Shown piece by piece: positions 58,550 to 64,000 of a stretch of DNA of 64,000 bases (position 1 is its first letter; every line of letters begins with the position of its first letter). The notes beneath the pieces are model-generated. The model saw only the letters and a program-made list of their open reading frames with translations. It did no database searches and was not told the origin of the DNA. Location: IMG/VR virus record IMGVR_UViG_3300024520_000050, positions 114,401 to 178,400 of that record; one strand, written 5' to 3'. Position numbers and translations under genes: made by a program. This DNA comes from a virus.

Positions 58550-59001
58550 ATAATATTTAATTGTTTTAATACTTTCTTCAATTCACTCTTATTTTTAGGG
58601 TTTCCTTCGAATAATATACTTTGTTCTGTACTATCTAATTCAACTCCTCTATGACCTCTAATGGTAACATAAGGAAAAGAGTGCCATAATCTTAAACTAA
58701 CCATCGTCCAACAAGGTAATTCTCCAGAAACATCAGTTTTCTTAAACCGCCAAACTCCTTCATCTGTAAAGTTAAAACTTTCAATATCTTCTCTATCTAA
58801 GTATTTAACTCTAATCATCTCATTTTCTATGTCTTCTTCAATATGCTCTAAATCATCTATTTTATCTACAGTATAATTATGCCATTCTGTTTCTCCAAAT
58901 TGCGGATGTCTAGGATGAACAATAGCATATTCCAGCTCATATTCAAATCCTACATGAAATTCTTCAATTGTAGGTTCGTAGTATTTAGTTTGCATATTCA
59001 T
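58546..59001 (-). CDS. Unknown protein (151 aa)
   Basis: 151 residues, acidic with a DIESFNFTDEGVWRFKKTD segment; no family recognised. Overlaps its neighbour by four bases. Confidence 0.5.
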   Translation of the reverse strand: MNMQTKYYEPTIEEFHVGFEYELEYAIVHPRHPQFGETEWHNYTVDKIDDLEHIEEDIENEMIRVKYLDREDIESFNFTDEGVWRFKKTDVSGELPCWTMVSLRLWHSFPYVTIRGHRGVELDSTEQSILFEGNPKNKSELKKVLKQLNII

Positions 59002-59158
59002 TTACTTCTTTTGACCAGCAATTATTCTTCTTTCTATCTAGATTCCTTACCTTTATTTCATTTTCAATATCTTCTTTTATAGTAATAAGATTAGTTCCTG
59101 TTACTCTAAAAGAATCATCAATATCATCAATTGTATAGTTAACTTCAAATGTTCTCAT
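58985..59158 (-). CDS. Small protein (57 aa)
   Basis: Start MRTFEVNYTIDD at 59158, end KEVNEYAN at 58985, overlapping the next gene's start by 17 bases. Similar beginning to the 45-residue gene at 3932-4069. Function unknown. Confidence 0.55.
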   Translation of the reverse strand: MRTFEVNYTIDDIDDSFRVTGTNLITIKEDIENEIKVRNLDRKKNNCWSKEVNEYAN

Positions 59159-59188
59159 AATAATTAGTTTAATGTTAATAAAAATATT

Positions 59189-59261
59189 GTTGGCCTACAA
59201 GGACTCGAACCTTGAATGACTACACCAAAAGCAGTTGTGTTACCAATTACACCATAGGCCA
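59189..59261 (-). tRNA. tRNA-Gln (anticodon TTG)
   Basis: Perfect acceptor TGGCCTA/TAGGCCA with U1:A72 typical of Gln, A73, anticodon stem ACTGC/GTAGT with loop TTTTGGT, T arm CAAGG/CCTTG. Confidence 0.92.
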
Positions 59262-59274
59262 ATCTGTAAGTATA

Positions 59275-59634
59275 TTACTTACTAAACCAAACAACATGCG
59301 TACATGTATCTGGTATATTATTTAAAAATTCTTGAGAATGATTCCACTGATGAAGACAAATCTCTATTTCTTTATTATATCTAATATCATCAAACATATC
59401 AATTGCAGGATAAGCAGCAATTTGATTAGGGCCAATTTTATTAGCTAAAACCCAAGTTTTAAACTCATTGAGAGGTTTAATATTACATTCCCAATCTGCA
59501 TCAATATTATATACATGCCATAAATTAGCATCAATAATAGCTTCTGCAGTCATGTGACCATAAGCTACAGCAAGATCTTCTTGCTCATTGAGATAACGTT
59601 TTATCTCAGTTATTGTAAATGTTGTTTGACTCAT
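59275..59634 (-). CDS. Unknown protein (119 aa)
   Basis: I use the start MSQTTFTITEIKRYL at 59634; a longer frame to 59730 overlaps the membrane protein gene. Trp/His-rich C-terminus (HQWNHSQEFL). No family recognised. Confidence 0.5.
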   Translation of the reverse strand: MSQTTFTITEIKRYLNEQEDLAVAYGHMTAEAIIDANLWHVYNIDADWECNIKPLNEFKTWVLANKIGPNQIAAYPAIDMFDDIRYNKEIEICLHQWNHSQEFLNNIPDTCTHVVWFSK

Positions 59635-59644
59635 TTTATTTGTT

Positions 59645-59860
59645 TTATTCATTATTATTGTAATTATCAAATCTATCAAATTCTTCCGCAAATGTTCTCC
59701 AATCACAATATAAAGTTGCTGCAAATGCACATAAGGTTAATACAATAAGTGCCATGCCAACTCCACCTAATCCAGGTAACCATGAATCCATTGTATTGCA
59801 AATATTATTTCCTTGGGAACCTAGTATAAAAGATACTAGAATTATAATGTTATATTTCAT
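59645..59860 (-). CDS. Small membrane protein (71 aa)
   Basis: 71 residues: a short N-terminal hydrophobic segment that may be a signal sequence (YNIIILVSFILG), a transmembrane helix (GMALIVLTLCAFAATLY, ~35-51) and an acidic tail. Function unknown. Confidence 0.5.
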   Translation of the reverse strand: MKYNIIILVSFILGSQGNNICNTMDSWLPGLGGVGMALIVLTLCAFAATLYCDWRTFAEEFDRFDNYNNNE

Positions 59861-59914
59861 TTTTTATGTTTTTTAATTTGATAATTATAATGATTTATGC
59901 TTAAATATACAACT

Positions 59915-60136
59915 TTATGTTGAATAATGTGCAATAAGTACGTCAAGTGATGACTTTTCTAAGCTATTTCCACATATTGGACAGTAGTTGATTTTAATCT
60001 CTTCGCTATATCCATCTACAGGTAATGTATCCAATATAGTCTCTTTGAAACTATGTCGTAAAAATAATTTATCCTTATTTATTGTTAGATAAGCTGATTG
60101 GCTTAAATCTTTTCCTTCTTTACAATATTCACACAT
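59915..60136 (-). CDS. Zinc-ribbon protein (73 aa)
   Basis: 73 residues with CEYC at the N-terminus and YCPICGNSLE near the C-terminus, a zinc-ribbon arrangement like small phage Lar-type or restriction-alleviation proteins, though the family is not certain. One-base overlap with the next gene. Confidence 0.6.
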   Translation of the reverse strand: MCEYCKEGKDLSQSAYLTINKDKLFLRHSFKETILDTLPVDGYSEEIKINYCPICGNSLEKSSLDVLIAHYST

Positions 60137-60384
60137 TATTCTAATATTTTTACCTCTTTAATATACCAATCTTGGTTATCGTCCCATTTATATCGTTTAC
60201 TATAATCAGGATCTCTAGCTTTCCAATATGCTACACTCTCATCGTATTCTCCTTTAACTTCCATTTTGTGTAATTCAATTGCTTTTGCAGCACCTTCTTT
60301 AGTCCAATGTAAGCTTAATGTAGCATAACTACTTTCGTGGATCATTCCGTTATATAATGCTTTATATACTATATCATTCTTCAT
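60136..60384 (-). CDS. Small protein, paralogue of 54164-54442 (82 aa)
   Basis: 82 residues with LSLHWTKEGAAKAI, matching MSLHKSKEGANKAV in its paralogue. C-terminus ends IKEVKILE. Function unknown. Confidence 0.6.
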   Translation of the reverse strand: MKNDIVYKALYNGMIHESSYATLSLHWTKEGAAKAIELHKMEVKGEYDESVAYWKARDPDYSKRYKWDDNQDWYIKEVKILE

Positions 60385-60671
60385 TGTCTTCTATTTAATT
60401 CATTGTTAAATATATTCAACCATTTTACTTTACCACCTAAATAACCATTTGGTATTTTAGTTCTACTATTGCCATTCAAACAATTAATACAATTACTAAT
60501 GTGAGATGATGTCATTTTATTGACTGATATTTGTTGTCTTTTAGCTGTAACCCAAATGTGATTCTCAATTAAACTTTTGAATTCAATTTGTAAATAATCT
60601 AAAACATGAGTTTCAGGTTTCATCCAATCTTCTATTCGTATTTCATCTATACGAGGTATTTCTATTGTCAT
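60381..60671 (-). CDS. Unknown protein (96 aa)
   Basis: 96 residues, helical with cysteines in SNCINCLNG. No family recognised; coupled to both neighbours by four-base overlaps. Confidence 0.5.
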   Translation of the reverse strand: MTIEIPRIDEIRIEDWMKPETHVLDYLQIEFKSLIENHIWVTAKRQQISVNKMTSSHISNCINCLNGNSRTKIPNGYLGGKVKWLNIFNNELNRRQ

Positions 60672-60928
60672 ATTCCTATTCTTTGATTCCCTTCAACAAC
60701 CGCAACAGCTCCTCCAGGTATTTGTTCTAAAATCTTTGTTATCCAAGTAGCATCACAATAACTTGTAATATTATTATCAATACGTCTATAAGTGATTAAT
60801 TTAGACCAAGTTCCTGTACTAAGATTAAAACTATTATCTGAAACACGGACAACCATAGCTTTAAATGATTCTTTTTCGCTAAATTTAAAATGGATAATTA
60901 CAACATCTCCTTTTTTTGGTATTTTCAT
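60668..60928 (-). CDS. Small beta-barrel-like protein (86 aa)
   Basis: 86 residues beginning MKIPKKGDVVIIHFKF; the strand pattern and opening glycine resemble KOW/SH3-like barrels. Function unknown. Confidence 0.5.
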   Translation of the reverse strand: MKIPKKGDVVIIHFKFSEKESFKAMVVRVSDNSFNLSTGTWSKLITYRRIDNNITSYCDATWITKILEQIPGGAVAVVEGNQRIGI

Positions 60929-60929
60929 A

Positions 60930-61367
60930 TTATATGGTTTGTAGATGATGTAATCTTTTTAAATTATCATCAGTTAGATATTGTTCTGCTTCTTTTGGAA
61001 AGTACTTAATTTGATGCATATCATTTTCCCATCCTTCGAAACATTTTTCAATAAATACATTTAAGAATTCTGCCAATATATATTTATCTTCGATATCGTC
61101 AATTATATTTACTAATTCTAATTGACCTGGGCGAAGGCGTCCAAAACGCATCATTGTTATTAAATTTCTAACAGGTATAGAAGCACTTAGAACACGTCTT
61201 GATACTTTCATTTCAAGTTGCTTAATTACTTCTGATTCTTCTTTTGTTTTAATACTATTCAAGTGCACATCACAAATTTTATTAAATGCATCTCTTTGAT
61301 TATCAGTATAAGAATCATACAAACCAGAAGCTTTAAATACTCTAAATATTGTTTTTAATAAACTCAT
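60930..61367 (-). CDS. Unknown protein (145 aa)
   Basis: 145 residues, largely helical, mixed charge. No family recognised. Confidence 0.5.
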   Translation of the reverse strand: MSLLKTIFRVFKASGLYDSYTDNQRDAFNKICDVHLNSIKTKEESEVIKQLEMKVSRRVLSASIPVRNLITMMRFGRLRPGQLELVNIIDDIEDKYILAEFLNVFIEKCFEGWENDMHQIKYFPKEAEQYLTDDNLKRLHHLQTI

Positions 61368-61558
61368 GGTTCGTTTTTATGTCGTTTTACAATTACATTA
61401 ACACCATCATAACCTGTTTCCTTGGTATACTTCTTCTTAATACGTTGTTGAGTTGACCAATATGCTTTCCAATATGATGGTTCATTGGATACTTCTTCTA
61501 TATATAATGGATTCTTCTTTGCTTTAGGAATAAATACCATTGCTAAAAATTTAAACAT
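61364..61558 (-). CDS. Small basic protein (64 aa)
   Basis: 64 residues with a short hydrophobic start (FKFLAMVFIPKAK) and a basic C-terminus. Function unknown. Confidence 0.45.
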   Translation of the reverse strand: MFKFLAMVFIPKAKKNPLYIEEVSNEPSYWKAYWSTQQRIKKKYTKETGYDGVNVIVKRHKNEP

Positions 61559-61580
61559 ATCATTTAAGTTTTAGGATTAA

Positions 61581-61624
61581 AAAATACTTGCGGTTCGGAT
61601 TATCAGATTCCAACCCCGCAAGTC
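61581..61624 (-). terminator. Rho-independent terminator
   Basis: Minus-strand ACTTGCGG/CCGCAAGT with inner GGTT/AACC and GGAT/ATCC pairings, then ATTTTTT. It directly follows the secreted-protein gene at 61630-62148. Confidence 0.9.
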
Positions 61625-61629
61625 ACTAA

Positions 61630-62148
61630 TTATATTTTTATAACTTTAGGATAAATCTTATACCAAGTAAATGCCCAATGAAGAGTCATATCACTACGGT
61701 AATCATTACCATATACTTTCTTTAAATAAACATCATCAGCATGATAACCATATTGAATCATATAACCATCAACTATGCTAGCATGTGTTGTAACTCCCCA
61801 ATGTGGATTATGAAATGTACATTTATATATGTATTCATTTTTACTTACCTTTTGAAATGAAGCTGTAAATGCTTCAGTAGGATAATCATTAACTGGTCTT
61901 ACAACATATTTACTACCTTGACGAGAAATCATCCATTCAGAATACTTCTCTTCTGTCTCAGTATATGTATTACCATCATAAGTAAGTGTGCGGGTAACAG
62001 CTAATGACCAGATACCTTCAATATCATCTAAATTTTTAGACATATCAAAGTAATCAATTTCATCCATTATTTCGTTGTCTGTCATGATCGATTGACCATA
62101 ACTCATGCTGATTAGCATGGTGAATAATAACATTAATAAATTTTTCAT
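61630..62148 (-). CDS. Secreted protein (172 aa)
   Basis: 172 residues with signal peptide MKNLLMLLFTMLISMSYGQS (cleavage after SYG). The mature part is beta-rich with many Tyr, Thr and Trp, possibly a lipocalin-like barrel. Own terminator. A phage product exported to the periplasm, function unknown. Confidence 0.6.
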   Translation of the reverse strand: MKNLLMLLFTMLISMSYGQSIMTDNEIMDEIDYFDMSKNLDDIEGIWSLAVTRTLTYDGNTYTETEEKYSEWMISRQGSKYVVRPVNDYPTEAFTASFQKVSKNEYIYKCTFHNPHWGVTTHASIVDGYMIQYGYHADDVYLKKVYGNDYRSDMTLHWAFTWYKIYPKVIKI

Positions 62149-62172
62149 GATTTGTTATTTTAATTGTTAATA

Positions 62173-62236
62173 ATTAAATTTATAAATAGATTCTGCAGGG
62201 CTGTCTACCTTCATCGGTGCATGATCATGCTTCGAA
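62173..62236 (-). terminator. Terminator-like hairpin
   Basis: An 8-bp outer stem ATAGATTC/GAATCTAT encloses an inner palindrome GCATGATCATGC; the 3' side is followed by TTTATAAATTTAATT. It directly follows the TAG stop of the 62238-63173 gene. Confidence 0.6.
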
Positions 62237-62237
62237 T

Positions 62238-63173
62238 CTATATTTGCAGTTGTTTAACTAGTTTATACGTATGTTTTGGGTCTAGTTGTTTCATTATACT
62301 ATAACTAATATCCGCACAAGGAAGTGTAAGATGAACCACTTTAGTCTGAACATCTTTACATTTTGTAATATTATATATTACAACAGCATAATCAAAAGCT
62401 TTATGTACAAACTGTATAATAAATAAATCATCTGTACCATCATCACGTGTATAAACTACATTAGTAGGATAATCAGGCGTTAATGCTTTAATCTTTGCTT
62501 TAAGTTTCTTTATTTCTTCAAAGCACTTCTTACCTCTTTCTTTACATCTAAGTGATTCATTAGCATATAATTCAGCATGTTCCTTCCAATCAGTTAATTT
62601 AATATTTTTACATCCAATTTCTAATTGTAACTTTTCTAATTCTGTTAGTTTATTTGGCATAATCATTTCATTTTGTAAGTAATTAATTTCATAATCTATA
62701 ACTTTTAATATCGATTCTATAAATCCAGCATTAAACATAGATTTACCCATTTTAGGTATTCCTGGTATCGTAGATATTTTATGTTGAGTTCCGCCAAAAT
62801 CCATATTGAAGAGTATCATATCCTTCAAACTTTGTATTGGCATATGAAATGATGCATCAACATCATGATCTACACCTATCATAGAATCTTTATTGATTCC
62901 AATTAAATTGGGCATAGATGATTCCATTGGACTATGGTTTGTCCATTCAATTATCCTATAAACATTTGGAAGTACAACCCAATGATTATCAAAAACTTTT
63001 GTTATTAGCTCTTTTCCTGGTGATCTATTACATTGCATTTCATATAATATTGCACATTCAAATGGATCTACTTGAGGTGGGAATTTTATATCAAACATAA
63101 CTTCTCTAAACCACCAAAGGGATGGTTCTTGAAGAAGAATTAAATCACAATCAACATATGTTCTATCATTCAT
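62238..63173 (-). CDS. Unknown protein (311 aa)
   Basis: 311 residues, Met/Ile/Lys-rich with a central helical, basic region (RCKERGKKCFEEIKKLKAKI) suggesting a coiled coil. No family recognised. Stop codon is TAG. Confidence 0.55.
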   Translation of the reverse strand: MNDRTYVDCDLILLQEPSLWWFREVMFDIKFPPQVDPFECAILYEMQCNRSPGKELITKVFDNHWVVLPNVYRIIEWTNHSPMESSMPNLIGINKDSMIGVDHDVDASFHMPIQSLKDMILFNMDFGGTQHKISTIPGIPKMGKSMFNAGFIESILKVIDYEINYLQNEMIMPNKLTELEKLQLEIGCKNIKLTDWKEHAELYANESLRCKERGKKCFEEIKKLKAKIKALTPDYPTNVVYTRDDGTDDLFIIQFVHKAFDYAVVIYNITKCKDVQTKVVHLTLPCADISYSIMKQLDPKHTYKLVKQLQI

Positions 63174-63325
63174 AATTTTTTAGTTTTAATTTTAGTGTGA
63201 GTTCTACTCTTTCTAAATCCATAATATTGCATAGATATAATCTGATGCATTTTACCTTTATGGGTAATAAAAGAATTTACACTATATTTATTAGCTTGTT
63301 TATTTGGAAGATATATAGTAGCCAT
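63170..63325 (-). CDS. Small basic protein (51 aa)
   Basis: Start MATIYLPNKQANKYSVN at 63325, end THTKIKTKKL with TGA overlapping the next start (ATGA). Its basic, beta-prone sequence resembles small ribosome- or nucleic-acid-binding proteins. Function unknown. Confidence 0.5.
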   Translation of the reverse strand: MATIYLPNKQANKYSVNSFITHKGKMHQIISMQYYGFRKSRTHTKIKTKKL

Positions 63326-63336
63326 GATTTTTTAGT

Positions 63337-64000
63337 TTAGTTTGATAATATTTCTTTAACAATAGTAGATGCTAATTTAGCATCAGCGTTAGGAAATTCA
63401 TCACGTACAAATTTCATTACTTTACCCATATCTTTCATGGACGTAGCTTCAAGATCAATAATGGCCCAATTGATTTGTTGACGCAAATCTTCTTCACTCA
63501 TTTGATCAGGTAAGAATTCATTAATAATATCAATTTCTTCCTTTTCAGGATCAGCTAAATCAAATCTAGATTGAGCAATATAAATATCAAATGAATCCTG
63601 ACGTTCTTTGACCATCTTCGAAAGTGCTTTCTCACGCATTTCTTCAGTTACTTGATTACCACTTGTAGCTAATAACATAAATTGTGCTTTGATAGCACGT
63701 AATGTACGTTTACGAGCAACATCTCCAGCTTTCATAGCATTGAGTAGCTCGGTATTAATTTTTATTGTTAAGTCCATTGTCGTGTTAGGTTTAATATTTA
63801 TAGCTTTTAAATATTGTGTAATAAAATCAGCAGTTACTCGATATGTACATTGTAATAATGATTCTCCATGATTACAACAATCATCACATTCGATATTTAA
63901 TTCTTCATGTTTAATCCACATTGAACCATGAAAATCTAATAATTGTGCTGATAATTCTTTCATTGATTCAAGCTTTTCAAGAACTGGTATTAACCAATTC
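63337..64000 (-). CDS. YqeY-domain (GatB-tail-like) protein, 5' end outside window
   Basis: The C-terminal ~150 residues are a YqeY domain: LLNAMKAGDVARKRTLRAIK, KMVKERQDSFDIY, EEIDIINEFLPDQMSEEDL and MKDMGKVMKFV. YqeY is related to the tail of GatB, which binds tRNA during Glu-tRNA-Gln or Asp-tRNA-Asn amidation. The frame is open to the right edge, with an N-terminal domain sharing NWLIPVLEKLESM with the protein at 33593-34003, so the ATG at 63963 is internal. Confidence 0.75.
   Translation of the reverse strand, partial: NWLIPVLEKLESMKELSAQLLDFHGSMWIKHEELNIECDDCCNHGESLLQCTYRVTADFITQYLKAINIKPNTTMDLTIKINTELLNAMKAGDVARKRTLRAIKAQFMLLATSGNQVTEEMREKALSKMVKERQDSFDIYIAQSRFDLADPEKEEIDIINEFLPDQMSEEDLRQQINWAIIDLEATSMKDMGKVMKFVRDEFPNADAKLASTIVKEILSN

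Noticed and set aside
35700-59300. CRISPR array in the tRNA region
   Set aside because: Repeated short segments are T arms and D arms of tRNAs; there is no regular repeat-spacer spacing.
1-64000. Stop-codon reassignment, as known in some crAss-like phages
   Set aside because: Large genes read through without internal stops, TAA, TGA and TAG all appear as gene ends (for example TAG at 62238 and TGA at 63170), and no tRNA has a suppressor anticodon (CTA, TTA or TCA).

Overview
The window is a stretch of a strongly AT-rich, large double-stranded DNA phage genome. It is gene-dense, almost everything reads on the minus strand, start/stop overlaps are common (ATGA, TAATG), and there is a full phage replication module, a tRNA array and several homing endonucleases. 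Start codons lack clear Shine-Dalgarno sequences and sit behind A/T-rich leaders, one promoter fits the Bacteroidota TAnnTTTG -7 box, and a short lipobox lipoprotein is present. I infer a tailed phage of a Bacteroidota host; the gene set (primase, family B polymerase, RecT, an SSB-like protein, dUTPase, MoxR ATPase with a VWA protein) would fit a crAss-like lineage, but no capsid, portal or terminase is in the window, so that placement is tentative.

Layout by coordinate. 1-1526 is the truncated C-terminal side of a large, probably virion, protein. 1.6-24.7 kb is the nucleotide and DNA module: HNH endonuclease, dUTPase, HAD phosphatase, a DUF5664-type dATP/dGTP pyrophosphohydrolase, 5'-3' exonuclease, PD-(D/E)XK nuclease, ATP-dependent ligase, TOPRIM primase, SSB-like protein, RecT, a DnaB-type helicase split by an intron carrying a LAGLIDADG gene, family B DNA polymerase, DEDD exonuclease, and a MoxR ATPase followed by a zincin/VWA protein. 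24.7-35.7 kb holds a SleB-like lysis candidate, a BCS1-like AAA ATPase, an AEP-like protein, a metallophosphoesterase, a ParB-like protein and many unknown small genes. 35.7-59.3 kb is a tRNA archipelago of about two dozen tRNA or tRNA-like genes interleaved with small genes. It also holds a Thg1 tRNA-His guanylyltransferase, a radical-SAM-like enzyme, translation factor IF-3, a second ligase and a cyclic-phosphate-processing receiver-like (cREC) protein. 59-64 kb has small unknown genes, two secreted proteins and a YqeY-domain protein cut by the window end.

The most unusual content is in the tRNA region, where the anticodon loop has repeatedly been used as an insertion point. A tRNA-Leu(UAA) carries a 220-nt group I intron at the same place as the classical cyanobacterial/plastid intron. 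A tRNA-Lys is interrupted by a complete second tRNA-like gene. Another tRNA has a hairpin in an enlarged anticodon loop, another has a 10-nt loop, one 5' half abuts an antisense HNH gene, and one tRNA is circularly permuted (3' half before 5' half). The same region encodes proteins of tRNA end repair and RNA repair type (Thg1, cREC, ATP-grasp-independent nucleotidyl ligase, phosphoesterase). My leading hypothesis is that this phage matures broken, intron-bearing and permuted tRNAs with its own RNA processing kit. This is inference from sequence and needs RNA-level evidence.
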